The notes under the pieces: model-generated
Seen by the model: the letters and a program-made list of their open reading frames with translations, nothing else
Database searches by the model: none
Told to the model about the DNA's origin: nothing
In this document: positions 33,983-46,089 of the stretch, piece by piece
Position numbering within the stretch: position 1 is the first letter of the stretch
How the letters are laid out: each line of letters starts with the position of its first letter
NCBI GenBank assembly: GCA_022036555.1
Contig: CM039124.1
Span: 55,210,456 to 55,274,455 of the forward strand
DNA: 64,000 nt
Direction: 5' to 3'
Origin: Microstegium vimineum
Lineage: Eukaryota > Streptophyta > Magnoliopsida > Poales > Poaceae
Program-made: the position numbers and the translations under genes

Positions 33983-34427
33983 ATGAGTGCTCCCAATTAC
34001 AACCCTGTACAAGGTACTACTATTACTGTTTGCTGCTAATAGTAGTACACAAAGTGTGTTAGGTTGTATCTGAAGCAGAAAAAACAGCAGCTTTGTATGT
34101 TTCTTTTTCTCAACTATTGTATACTATTATTGTGGTTATGAAAGTTTTTTTGTTGTTGGTTTTCTCTTCTTCTTATTCTTTTGTAAAAAAAAAAAGGTTA
34201 CTACCAGCCGCCCCCGGTAATGGCACCGCCGCCGATGTACGCCGCGCCGCCGCCCAGGAGGGAGCCGAACTTCCTTGAATTCTGGTATGCCCAACAACCT
34301 ACTTCTTCTAATGATTAGCTCATTTTCGTGCTTAATTTGTTTGCTTTTCGACAGCCTCGCCGGGATGAAATGCTTCTGTTTCTTCTACGACAACTGCTAC
34401 GACACTTCCAACCCATCAGATTATTAA
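33983..34427 (+). CDS. Short cysteine-rich CYSTM-like protein
   Basis: Three very short exons: 33983-34013, 34197-34284 and 34355-34427, with GT donors at 34014 and 34285 and AG acceptors at 34195-34196 and 34353-34354. Phases agree and give 63 residues: a proline/tyrosine-rich head (MSAPNYNPVQG, then PPPVMAPPPMYAAPPP) and a cysteine-rich tail (FLEFCLAGMKCFCFFYDNCYD). This layout matches the plant CYSTM group of tail-anchored small stress-related proteins, though the cysteine spacing is not the standard CCCC block. A TATA box lies upstream. The small exons make it easy to miss in a long-ORF scan. Function is inferred from layout only. Confidence 0.7.
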
Positions 34428-36258
34428 TCGGCTAAGACCACGCTCGAAGCCGATGGAAGCACCCGGTGCGCTGCATGCTGGATATATGTATCTTCTTCAT
34501 TTTTACGTCCGATCCTCTGTTTTGTCTCGTAACAACGCACGTCTCTCGTGCTTTGACTGTAATGTCGTTTTTGCTTATAATAATTAATGTGTTTCTGAAT
34601 CGAACTGTGAGTTGTTTCCTACAGTGTCCCTGTTTACGTTGTACTACTCTACTATTAGTCCCAGCATAAGCTTCACCGTCCTGGCATTCAATTCAACTCA
34701 GGCCTCCCCATCTACAACTCCTGCGGCGACGACAAGGCCTCGGGCCTCCATCGCGTTCTGCTCTTCCTCTGCCCCGTCAAGTTGGCGTGAGCCAGCCAGG
34801 GTTGGAGGAACAAGCAGGGGCAGAGCTCAAGGATGTCGTGTGGGTTGTTAATGAGCCCTGACAGCAAATTTAAGTTCGTTTCTATACTATAGTAGATATA
34901 CTGATTTGGTATATTAAAAAAATTGACTCTCTCTATCACTCGCAACAAACGCTAAGTAAGAACTAGTGCAGCGGAGCGCCCCCATATACTTAATATAATC
35001 CCCGGTCGAATTTGGCCCCGTCACCTCCACCTCTGTTGGCACTCTCCCGTACGACACTCGCCACTCGGCTTCCGCGAGTTCCCACAGAATCGCGAAAGTC
35101 CACGAAAAGGTGGTGGAACAATGTTTGGAGTCGTGGAAACGGAATGCGCATATTCCCCACAGACAAACAGAACCGAGGGCCGAACTTGTGTTTGCGCCGA
35201 CGAGAGGACGACATCCAATCCGGACGTGTAACCGATGTGGTGCGCACTACGACGGCCGCGCCGGCGGAATCGCGAATCAATTCAGGGTGCCCGCGCTTAA
35301 TCCGCCGTGCTCGATCAACTGCTCATCCACAGCACTCGATAGTCGATCGATCGGTCATCTTTCAAGGGCTCCAGGCACATACGATACGACGTCTGGGGGC
35401 GGCAGGGCGCACGTGATGACCGGGGCGCCGGGCCGGGCTGCCGGCCGGCAGTGGCCAGCAAGCGACGAGGCCGGCCAGCCAGCAAGCCAGCCAATTGGCC
35501 GAGAGCGGCCGAGACCGAGAGAGGGAGATGGGGCGTTAATCTGGCGATGCCATGATGGGAAAGGGAAAGGTTGCGGCCTCTCCCAGCCGGGCAGCCCCCG
35601 TCCTTGTCCTCGTACCCAATTGGGCACGTTGCTTCGCCAAGCCGACCACCCCAAACCAACCATACACAGGTGTACCGCTCTACGTACGCCTTCTGCATAC
35701 AGCCGACCGGAAAGATTACATACAGTACAAGACAAACGCACGCAATATTTCGCATAGCAAAATCTGCATCAACTTGGCAAATTCGAGTCGTTGACCCGTT
35801 TGTCGTTCATTGGATCGCCACATTGGCTGATTGGCATATCGATCATTCGATCCCAAGCCCAGCGGTTAACAGCTCAGCTCAACCCGGGCCCAGGAGTCAG
35901 ACATGCACACACCCGGGTCCTTCCTGGGCCTCTGCTGCAGGCCCTTGGATCTCATCACGGTGCATGCTCGGCTGTTCGCACATGGGGACGCTCGTATAGT
36001 CGTATCTACGCGTACACCCTGTCGCGCGTATTCTACTACGTACACGTACACGGTACACCAGCCAGATGCAAGCTGAACTGCATTTCCTTTCCTACACGGC
36101 TACACTACACTATAGCACTAGTCAAAGCCTGCAGTAGATCAGTTTTACGCGTAGCTACAGATGGATGGATGTTTTTTTTTTTCATTTTCTTGTCGCCGCG
36201 GTCTGCCGCCGTTAGGTCGTTCTCTTCTCCTAGCTGTCCGTCCGACGGTACGGTTGCT
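34428..36258. other. Intergenic stretch
   Basis: The first part is the probable 3' UTR of the CYSTM-like gene. The GC-rich part at 35000-36000 has overlapping frames on both strands without recognisable proteins. The end includes the 3' side of the DUF4228 gene. Confidence 0.4.
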
Positions 36259-36762
36259 CTACTCGGCAATGGCGCCGAGGTCCGGCAAGAAGTCCCTGGC
36301 GCCGCGGCTGCTGCCCCTCCTCGACCTCCGGCACGCCTTGCCGGACCGCGCGCCGGCGCCGGCGCCGGCGGCTGCCGCGGCGGCCTCCGGGAACACGAGC
36401 GGGCCGTCGTGGTCGCCGACCAGCGCGGCGCTGGCGCGGATGGCGAGCGCGGCCATCTCCTCCGCCTGCAGCGGGCGCCGCCGCATCGCCGCGGGGAGCA
36501 CGAAGTACAGCTGCCCAGGCTGCAGCGCCTCCTCCGACCCCACGGCCGCCACGGCGCCGCCGAGCTCCAGCCCGTCCGCGCTGCACAGGAACCACGAGGC
36601 GGCTGCGGTGCCGACGGCCGCCGCCTTCACGGCCTGCGACGCCCGCGTGCCGCCCGGGAACCGCCGTAGCGCGCCGTCCGTGAGCACCACCCTCGCCTCC
36701 GCCGCCGTTGACCCCGGCGCCGCCGCCACCGCCGTGGCCTCGCACGAGTTGCAGGCTCCCAT
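36259..36762 (-). CDS. DUF4228/PADRE-domain protein
   Basis: Intronless, 167 residues, starting MGACNSCEATAVAA. Glycine 2 followed by cysteines suggests N-myristoylation with palmitoylation, hence membrane attachment. The family core is present: VVLTDGALRRFPGG near the start, then a segment with SWFLCSADGLELGG, then EEALQPGQLYFVLP and RPLQAEEMAALAIRASAAL, ending in a low-complexity alanine- and arginine-rich tail. These are hallmarks of the plant DUF4228 (PADRE) family, many members of which respond to pathogens and abiotic stress. A TATATATA box lies about 212 bp upstream. No damage is seen. The molecular activity of the family is not established. Confidence 0.9.
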   Translation of the reverse strand: MGACNSCEATAVAAAPGSTAAEARVVLTDGALRRFPGGTRASQAVKAAAVGTAAASWFLCSADGLELGGAVAAVGSEEALQPGQLYFVLPAAMRRRPLQAEEMAALAIRASAALVGDHDGPLVFPEAAAAAAGAGAGARSGKACRRSRRGSSRGARDFLPDLGAIAE

Positions 36763-36973
36763 CTGTACTGTACTGTGTACTGCAGGACGAATCTGAGAAT
36801 AATGTGTCTAGCTAGTGTGCTGCTCGCTGCTTCTGCGTGTTCTCCTTGTTCTTGCTACAACAGCCGGCGGGGATAGCTCGAGCGGCGAGCAGCTGCTGGC
36901 TCTGGCTGGCTGGTGGACTGGACGAGACGACTGGTTTGAGTTGAGTAGCGAGGCGGCGTCCGGTGCGCGCGCG

Positions 36974-36981
36974 TATATATA
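36974..36981 (-). promoter_or_regulatory. TATA box of the DUF4228 gene
   Basis: TATATATA on the minus strand, about 212 bp upstream of the start codon at 36762, flanked by GC-rich sequence. Confidence 0.65.
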
Positions 36982-36982
36982 G

Positions 36983-39900
36983 CCGAGGTGGACGCGTCGG
37001 GTAGTGCGGTGAAAAAGGAGCGCGAGGGAGGCTATCGAGTTCGAGACTCGAGAGAGGAGAGGATGCCAACCTGGAGGTTGTTGAGGACAGCTTGCATGCG
37101 GGGCTCTGTGCAGTACGCGCGCGTAAATGCGTGTGAGAGCAGCGCCAGCGGCCGGCGCCCCGTCCCGTTCGGCGCAGAGGCCCGTACGCGCTGCGACTTG
37201 GCTACTGCTCCAGCCTCCAGTCCTCCTTGGCTAGCCAGCGTGTCGCGTTACCTGGCGCTGGCTCTCTGCACTGCATGCATGGCGTCGTGGGGGCCAACCT
37301 GCCAGAATGCATGCAGACGGGCCCGGTTTTACTTCAGCGGACGGCCCGCCCGGTTTCCTAATTACCACCGGGCCTTGTAAAACTCTGTGAAGTCTGCTGT
37401 TGTTAAACACTGTATTTAATGAAACAAAGGGCTGCGCGTTCAAACCATGCCACGGAGAGAAGAAAAATAATTAAGCAAATCTATCACATGTGCTAGCAGC
37501 TGAACATGCGTGGCGATTGGCGATCCATCTTTTGGCGAAAAACGGCGCTTTGTTAACCTATATAATATAATTGCCGGAGCACGTACTCCGACGAGGAAAT
37601 GGCGAGGAAGAAACACCTGCCTAAGATGAGCAGGAGACGGAGCTGATCATTGCATGCCTTGTGCGGCAGCTTCGCGCCGTTTTCTCCGTAGGCGACATGC
37701 GGGGTACGCTGCGATAGCCGATCGCAAAGGAGATCACACGATTCCACATGAGCCGCGAAACGCAGCTTAGCTAAAACAAAATCCGCGTCGGCGGCTCGCC
37801 GCTGGATGCGCCCGGGGGGGCCGGACACGGACATTCCTTCAGACATGCTCCTACATACGGCCTCCAAAGAGCCACGACTTGTGTCCGCCCCAGGCTTACT
37901 AATTCTACACATGCCCCCGTACGTTGATAATACTACTGTACAAATTATAATGCTTGATTGGCTACATGGGCAAAACTGCAGGTCGGATTTTCGTTTTAGA
38001 AAGCATTTGGATGGTTAGTCGGCGTCCGATTTTCCAAGTTCGTCGGGCATTGGATTCCTCCGACAGCTCATGGGCGCCATTGTCAGAGCTCGACGGTACT
38101 GTACCGTCGTCCTAGTCGTGCCCCTGCGCTGGCGCGCCTGCAGCTGCGAATGCGAATCGATCTGCATGCAGTTGCGGTGTGATCCGGAGTCCGGATCCCG
38201 CTCCGACGCTGTCGACCGCCACGGCGTGACACGTACTAGAGGCAGCTTAGCTGGACGGTCCCGTCGCCGCCCGTGCCCCGCCCATGCTGGAGCCCGCGCG
38301 GCACCCACACCCGCGCGCGTGGAGTGCTTGCTGCTCGCTGGAGCGTCAGCCCCCGTCCCCCGAAGAGGTCTCTGGCAGGGCAGGTCGATCACCCAATGAA
38401 AGTCCCAGAAATAATGCACCGGGACCGGCCGGAGAGGAGGAGTAAACGCTCGCTGCTCGCTGGAGCTCGAGCAATCCGGTTCCGGACGCCCATACCTGCT
38501 GATCATTGGCAGCGTGGCCTGCCGCTGCCACTGCCGGAATGAATGAATGAGAGGTTTTGTGAGTGTTCGTCGTCGTTGCGTTGCGTCCGTGCGGATCCAA
38601 GCATTGACATCGGCAGATCAGATCCCCCAAGCCAATGATGAGCCGGAGATCGCATCTCCATCGGCCATCGCCGATGCCCGCCCGCGCGCGGGCCTTCTCG
38701 GCCCTACCCGTTGTTAAAGAAAGGTCAATTCCGAACAGTGCCATGAATTCATTGCATTGCCCGATCGATCCCTGTCCCGTGTCGAGCAGGAGTAAACATC
38801 GGTCCAGGTCAGTGCAGTGTACGTCCATGGCATCAGCGTCATTCACGCAAAAAAAAAGCTCACCCACCATTGCTCTCAAGTGTCTGGCCGGCACACAGGC
38901 AAGGCAGGGGTTGCAGTTGCAGGATGGATCATAGATTCATTCATAATAACAGTAGTAAAAATTCGTCCTCCAACAACACTGGACACCCCAACTGGCAATC
39001 AACGTTTAAAATGTTACGCTCCGCTGGAGGGGAGACCGGAGTAGTACGTCGTTACTGCATTTTGTGTCCTGGCTTTCTGACACCCCGGGGTTTAATTTAA
39101 TAAGCAGGCAGAAGAGATTCACGAGCCCATTTGGCCATCTATTCTCTCTTGCTTCAAACCAAACGGAATAAATCAATCAGCCGCACACTAGCATAGCTAG
39201 TATAGCACCACCCAAAGACATGCATCTGCCGAGCCCGTGCCAGGCTTGCGGTCAGAGGAATCCCCATTAGGCCATTAGATTTGTCGCAGACAGCCACATT
39301 TGTCTCTTCATATGACGATTAAACTACCCCTAATCCAACACGTCGCAACTGAACACATCTCAGAAGAAAGGTTCCCGCTGTTGGGTGCGCGCAGGCAGAA
39401 TCTTAGCGCCAGCGCGTCGATGCTCGCGGACGGCCCGACACCGGAGGGGCAGCGCGCAAGCTCTCGTGCGCCCGGCCCCGGGCCACGGTAACCAGCTGAG
39501 CTTGCTTGGTTTTGGGTTGGTTCGGTGGATGGAATCGGAACGGCATTCCCTTGTTGACAAAACCTGTCACGCTCTGTCAGATCGATCAGAGGCTCGGAGG
39601 TCAGAGCATGAGCTGCTGCTGCCTGCTGGATAAGATAAAACGTAACGGGAAAAGGTTAGTAGTACTACGTGAGTTGATTGAGTTGGCAACGGTTGGTTCA
39701 CGGCCAGCCGTGCAGATTTAACAAAGATCGGATTGGGTATTCGGTTACATATTCTGATGCGAAATTGCAGCCACTGTCCAGTCACCGGGGTGGGGGATCG
39801 TCAGTCTTTGTCTGATTGATGAAGTACTAGCTATCCAGCTCTTGGATGCTCTCTCATCCATCTCCAGCCCGGTTCGACGACGGATCCCTCTCCTCTCCTC

Positions 39901-40919
39901 GTGTCTTTTTTGCTGCGGTTTTGAGGCGAATGGCGATACAGCTAGTATTACACGTACCAAGTGCAGCAAGCTGGAGCATTTGCCGCATCGGCATCGGGCG
40001 TCGATCGATCGAGCAAGGCGAAAGGCGAAATAAAGGAGGTCTGTAGGTGACACTGAGTTGAAGGCTATTGCATTGCATTGCATCTTTCCGTGTGTCGTTC
40101 TGACTGTTATCCCTCCTGTGCGGCTGTGCCTGCTCTGACTATTCAAGCCATCGTCGAGCTCAACTATCAGGATATCCGGCTATCTCGACGAGTTGCATAC
40201 TTGCATTGCATTGCATACCGTGCCACCACAGTTTGGTGATCGGAGCCGCTCCGCTCGATCGATCGATCGACCTAGTGGGCCACGAACGAAACGGAACGAC
40301 ACGACTCCTGTTGCAGCAGCAGGGCCCCGGCCTTTTTCTGGCGGGCGCAAACAGTGGTGGTCACCGCGCGCTACGCTGCACCGCACACCAGACACCCACC
40401 GCTACATTGGTGGATTGGTACTGCTAACAGCTAACCTTTCGTAAAGTGTGTTAGGTTTCGGTCCTCCTCTAGGCTAGTCTAGGCACGTCGCACCGTGCAC
40501 GGTTCCGTCCGAATAAATAAGCAATGCCATTGCCAGCAGCTAGCGTTGGCACGTCTCGCTCGGCAACCAGCATCCTGTACTGTCGTCGGTCGCTGGTTAG
40601 CTAGCCGTGGCTGGCTGTGGGTGCTTCTGCTTCAATTCTGTGCCTGCTGTCCGTGTGCCGTCTATGAGTTCGTTCGTGACACCAGCCGTCCAGCCGAGCC
40701 GTACATGTGACTGTGTGAGTGACCGCTCCCAGTCTCTGTCTGTCGTCGGAACAAAGCTGAGAGGCTGGGGTAGATATGTGTTATGCTGCCCAATGTATCT
40801 CGCACCTGAAAGCTTGATGATTGATAGCTTATCCTAAAGCATCTGCTCATCTCCGATTCTCCACCAACCAAAAAACACACCAGGTGGTGGAAGTGGAACT
40901 CATAATCTCGCCGCCGTCC
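36983..40919. other. Long GC-mixed intergenic stretch
   Basis: Nearly 4 kb without a supported gene. Overlapping frames (for example 38346-38894 minus and 38015-38506 minus) have no family features. Small repeats include TTGCATTGCATTGCAT at about 40070 and 40203, and a CGAT run at 40255-40271. Upstream regulatory DNA of the DUF4228 gene occupies the left end. Confidence 0.4.
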
Positions 40920-40927
40920 GGCCTTTA

Positions 40928-41623
40928 CAGGGATGAAAACGAATACAGGATTTTAGAAAATCGTTTTCGAGTTTTTTCTGATTTTTAGGTCTAAATGGAA
41001 ACGGTAGCGGTAACCGAAAAAACGAAAACGATGATGGTAAAAATAAATGGAAACGAAAGTGGAAACAATTTTACCCTCTTCTGACCGATTTCAAAGATTA
41101 CCGTATTTAACCGGTAATTTATCGTTGGTAATTACCGATTCAAAGATCTTGAATCCTAATTTATTTATAGACTATACAATGAAGAAGAGACTCTAATAAT
41201 TTATGTGTTTATCACTATACTTTGTCAAATCAACTTAGAATTTTAACGTTTATTCATGTCATTGTCAAGAATTATCATGCTATTGCGTGATTTATCACTG
41301 TTTGAGATTAAGATTGCTGTGAAATGTATAATTTAGCTTATGGTCTTGTTAATTGTGCCTTTATTTATTAATGTCATATAAGATAAAGTCAAGTTATATG
41401 GCTCTTCGCAAGAGATTTGTCGTGTTCATCGTTTTTAGGATATTGTTCTTATCGATTTCGATCGTTGTGTTTTCCGATCGACTATATCGTTTTCGAAATT
41501 ACCGAAATACCAGTGCCGTATTCATTTCCGATAATATCATATCGATTTCGTTTTGAAAAAAAATATATATAAATGAAAGTGATTTGGTCTCCTACCTATC
41601 GTTTCCGACCGTTTTCATCCCTA
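40928..41623. mobile_element. hAT-type non-autonomous element
   Basis: Ends CAGGGATGAAAACG and CGTTTTCATCCCTA are inverted repeats. Flanks GGCCTTTA (40920-40927) and CGCCTTTA (41624-41631) form an 8-bp target duplication with one mismatch. Length 696 bp; rich in AACGAAAACG and CGATTTCG-like subterminal motifs; no transposase. Confidence 0.78.
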
Positions 41624-41689
41624 CGCCTTTATTTCCGTTCTTCTTCCCTGCACGAAAAATTCGACGCCGGATGCAGAGGATAGGCTAAT

Positions 41690-42330
41690 CAGAATCTCGC
41701 AAAAGTGGGTGGTAGAGGTCTAACTGCCGCCGACACCAGATCCAAAACAAAAACGGGCGAGCTGTTCGACGAGGACGCACGGCGAGGTGCATTGCACACT
41801 GGCGCCGCCCTCCTGTCAGCCCTGCGGCCCCTGCCTGCGTAGATCTAGTAATCCTTTGTTCTTTGTCCATGTAGGCCCTGTTTTTTCCTTATTTTTATTT
41901 TTTTTTCTCTCCTTCCATTCTCAAATACTAGTGTATAAATAAAATCAATTTAAAAACATCCAAGGAAAAAGAAACAGAGGAATATTAAATAGGCACACAA
42001 TCTTGGTAGATAGTGTATTGTTGTGAACTGGTCCTTATGTTTTTTTAATATACAAAACATTTGTGTATCATTATATTAAGTACAAAAGTTTAAATATATA
42101 GACAACACGTTTCTATCGAGCGTCGAAGAAGGTATACCTAAAACTGGGTCTTTATACAAAAGATGCTAACAGATCTAGATGATAAAAGTGGCCTATTAGC
42201 ACTACCTATTTGATCCATTCTTGCTAATTTTAACATACTATTAACACTATGGATCAAACATACCACGTCCGTGTTTTCATTGGCGGGTTTGCTCAACTGC
42301 ATCACTGAGAACTTGTGTTGTGTTGTGGAT
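41690..42330. repeat. Degenerate segmental duplicate of 44010-44420
   Basis: AGATCCAAAAC, GAGCTGTT.GA.GAGGACG, GCATTGCA and CACTGGCGC occur in order here (41730-41815) and at 44011-44125. The block GGGTTTGCTCAACTGCATCA (42286) matches GGGTTTGGTCAACCGCATCA at 44384. The copies lie 2.2 kb apart in the same orientation. Confidence 0.55.
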
Positions 42331-43099
42331 GGTCCACAAGCATTTCAGTTTTGGATTGTGGGATTGTGTCTGTTTTAATTTAAAGTTGAAGCTAACAAAC
42401 AAACAATTTTTTTAAAAGAATAAGCTACCATTATTTCGGCTTGTCTAGATCAATATTCTATTCTGTGGTTGGATTTGTTCGTTCACCTTTTGATTCTCAC
42501 AATCCAAAGTTTGAGTGAGAGACGAAACGAACTAGAATAGGATATTTGACCATAAATAGTTTAGCTGATCCGAAAAGAAAAACACAATTAGTATCCATTT
42601 GCATTCTTCCGTTCTTATTGCCGACACTCTTTCCTCTCCAATTTGCGGTCTACTTTAAGTGTGTTTGGGATGGCGGTTTGGAACCCCACGGTGCGGCATA
42701 AGAACCGTCAGGATTAGTGGCGGAGCTAGGATTTCAAAGTTGAGTATTCTCGGATGTTAAGAAAAAAAGTTCAATTCAAAAAAAATATAAAATAGTTCAC
42801 GATGACACCAATAACTAAAGACATAAATTGCTCAAATATAAGATACCCATAAAATAAAGGAAAAATACAAGATACAAAAATTGATGAGAATCGGTTTTTG
42901 TGTAGAAGTACTAGCAAGCCTAACCGATTGTCTTTATCATTTTTTTTCTTCATTCTACTTACTCTAAGATCTACAACAAGAAAGATATACACACTAGTAT
43001 TAATCGAAAACCTATGATAATCATACTAGAAATAATACTAAATTAAGGTGATAATCATACCACGTCACAACATCATCCACTCACTCATGCTAACAGTTG
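42331..43099. other. AT-rich stretch
   Basis: No gene seen. A GTGGCGGAGCTAGG motif at 42718 resembles the end of the MITE-like element at 12813, but no partner terminus was found. Confidence 0.35.
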
Positions 43100-43326
43100 C
43101 TCATTCCGTCCCATTAAAAACGTCATTTTAAAATTCGAGATTTTTTGTTTGGTTGTTCTTCTTATTCAAATTTTTATTTATTTTATTTTAACTTATTTTA
43201 TCATTGGATATACTTTCATAATGTGTTTTATTTATTTTATTATTTGTATAAAATTTTTGAATAAGATGAATGATCAAACGAGAAATCTAAAAGTAAAAAA
43301 TAACATTTTCAATAAGACTGAGGAAG
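43100..43326. mobile_element. Degenerate Stowaway-like MITE
   Basis: The left end CTCATTCCGTCCCATTAAAA and the right end, read in reverse CTTCCTCAGTCTTATTGAAA, are diverged inverted repeats of the CTCC(C)TCCGTCCC type. The interior is AT-rich. Confidence 0.55.
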
Positions 43327-44711
43327 TATGTACTAACTACTACTGACCCATCTCGAAATCTTAGGGATTAATTGGGTTGGAATCGGCTCACGTTCCTTCT
43401 TTCTTGGGCCATTAAATAGGTGCTTTAAGATGAGTCATGAGAGTGGGTACATATACATCGGACGGGAGTGACGTTTTAACTTGAGAAATAGATAATCGTC
43501 CTGTACGCTTGGCTTACCAGCCCTGCTTATGAGTATGGTACAATAATTTTCTCTCACAACAAAATAATCAAAAACAGTATCCGCTTATCAATTATCGAAA
43601 TGATTAGCCGAACGTGACGAATAAAACCCACTATAAAATATACATATATGTATAATTGATGTATAAATATTTTTTTGACATATAAGTTAGATATTCCTAG
43701 GAATACCCTGCATCTACCTGGCTCCGCCCATGGCGAGGACCATGCCACGATATAGGGAATGGATGGTGCAGTTTATTCCTGCGATTTTATGTCTCGTTCA
43801 GTGAAAATAATCACAGCAATCGCAAAGTGTTTGACATGATTATTGGATTCTTTTCGCCGTCGCCACAGGATAGTAGACAAAAACAAAAACGCCCGTAACG
43901 TCGGCCTTGCGGGCGAGATCACGCAGGTGGGTTCACCTGCCCGGATTGCCCCACATTCGACGGCAACCAGCAGCTGTGCATCACTGCATCCACCACGACT
44001 CCACGAGAGAGATCCAAAACGGGCTGGCTGTTGGATGAGGACGTGAACGTGGGCCGTGGGGGGCTCCATCCGCAAGACCGCAAGCCAAATGCATTGCACT
44101 CGCACCCAGCGCACACTGGCGCTACTTCTGCCACCCCCGCCTGCCTTCATCGATCCTGGAGGCTGGAGCATCTGTTTTAGAGACAAAAAAAACTGCAATG
44201 CACGCGCGCGTACTGCACTATCCTCTGTTTCCTGTCCGTGAAAGAACTCCATACAGGAATCTTTCACCCAAAAAAACGAAAGAAAACGCACACACAGGAA
44301 ATGCACCCCCTCACAAGTCAGTGAAGTCACAAGGCGTGAAACAGGCCTCACGATCTCTCTTGTCCCCGCCTGATTTTCGAAATGGGTTTGGTCAACCGCA
44401 TCATTGAGAGCTAGTAGTAGTTTGCTGGACGAAAGGACTAACTAATCCGTGCCCATGGGCCATGGACACTCTGCTGCTTGTGGCTTGCGAGGGATGCGGT
44501 GTCCCTGTCACCCCGCGAGACGGCGAGAGCAGAGAGATCCTGATGGGATCCACTTGCACAGTGCACTGAACATTGCCCAATGATCAGTCTGGTTGGTCCG
44601 ATCTGATGGGGGATGCACTATACAGGCAGATGGACGCACTGGACGTCTGACACCGCTTTAAATCCCACGCCCCTACCTATCATGGGAACGGGATTATATT
44701 TCTTATATGTA
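43327..44711. other. Intergenic stretch with degenerate duplicate
   Basis: Holds the second copy (44010-44420) of the 41.7-42.3 kb duplication. Frames at 43773-44351 (minus) are not recognisable. Confidence 0.4.
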
Positions 44712-44714
44712 TAA

Positions 44715-44996
44715 GAGCGTCCTCAACAGTACCATCTCAGCTAGCTTATACGAATCCATATCAGCACTTTTACTACGTGGAAGAGAGATGAGATGAAAAA
44801 GACAAGAGACTGTCTCGTATCTCAACATCTATCTCGCTCAAAAAACGAGACAATTTGTGGACCTGCTCATAAAAAATGAGAGAGAGATAAAAGATGATGT
44901 AAAATAAAAAAACATTTACATGTGGTGTTCACGTCATGATGTGACAATGATATGACATATATAAGCTAGCTGTTGTCTCAACTGTTGAGGACGTCC
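44715..44996. mobile_element. Tourist-like MITE (TAA target duplication)
   Basis: Flanked by TAA at 44712-44714 and 44997-44999. The termini GAGCGTCCTCAACAGT and ACTGTTGAGGACGTCC are inverted repeats with two mismatches. Length 282 bp, AT-rich interior. Confidence 0.78.
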
Positions 44997-45224
44997 TAAA
45001 ATGTGTTCTTGATTTTTATTATTTTTGTATGCACTGCTGCGTGGGTATTGCCCATATTTCATTCGGACTTCTAGCTAGGGCCTAGAGGCAGATCATGGAT
45101 GTGAGACTCCGATGTCCTTGTTAACATAATCATGAATCTTGTAGATTAGGTAGCTCTTTGTCGAGCCATCAATATTTGATTTAATACGATCCTAAATGTT
45201 ATAACTTGTAGTCAAATTAAAAAT

Positions 45225-46085
45225 AAGTGATGTGGTGCGCAGGTGTGAAGCTCAAAAGTGGTGGTTGACGGCAAGGTAAAAATGAAGTAAGGACGTGTCA
45301 TGCCGATGGACTAAAAACGGTGAAGGATGGACGTGAGGTTTGGACCAATAGACTACGAAGCCGGGTGACCAAGCGCAGAGGTTGACACTTTGCGACATCG
45401 ACAAGTGCAAGTGTACATGTGAATGATCGTGTTGATCAAGTCAAAACGGTGGTCGGATGAGTCGAGCGGAGGTTGTGGAAGACTTGGCGGCCGGAAGGTT
45501 GAGGATGTCGTGAAACGTGTTGAGGAGCAGGAGATGCGTATGGAGTGTGCGACTCGCGAGCGGGTTTGGTGGTTTCAGCCACAAAACCACTGGTGGGCGG
45601 TTTCGGGCAAAACCCAGATGGAGGTTTTGTGGAGCAACGGGGCAGCACGTGATGGAATCACACATGTTGTGTCTAGGCGAAATAAATATGTGAAGGAAAT
45701 ATGGCTGTCCGATTGACAGATCTCGAGTTAGACCATAACGCCCCAGGGTTAAGGGGTTCGGCTCAAAATATCTAGGAGCAAATTGGTCATGTGTAAGCCT
45801 ATAAATGAGCGTAGAGATGATTCAACTAAGCTTATCATTTTAGTTAAGCATTTTCATTCTTCCTTGCTAGGTTTTTCTCTTTTCTACCTATAACTATTGT
45901 AGTGATCAACAAATGTTTTAGCTCTCATCGTCTGTATACCCTTGATCTAAGTTGGGAAAATAGGCCTTAACCTCTTATTGTCCGTTAGGGTTTAAATTTG
46001 AGTCAATTTCGTATTTGATTTATCTCAGTTATCTGGTTTGTGATGATTTTTTTGAATCCGACCTATTGGGGGTTTTGTGTTGGAT
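45225..46085 (+). repeat. LTR-like remnant, copy 2 of the 30.7-kb family
   Basis: Shares ordered blocks with 30691-31200 and continues through a TATA-like CCTATAAATGAG (45797) to leader-type sequence. No internal retroelement domains are next to it, so it may be a solo or truncated LTR. Confidence 0.55.
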
Positions 46086-46089
46086 GAAA

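Noticed and set aside
35110..36000. Several overlapping plus- and minus-strand frames over 80-215 codons
   Set aside because: No homology, no splice logic, high GC; considered non-coding.
38346..38894. 182-codon minus-strand frame
   Set aside because: Composition and overlap with other frames argue against coding; no domain recognised.
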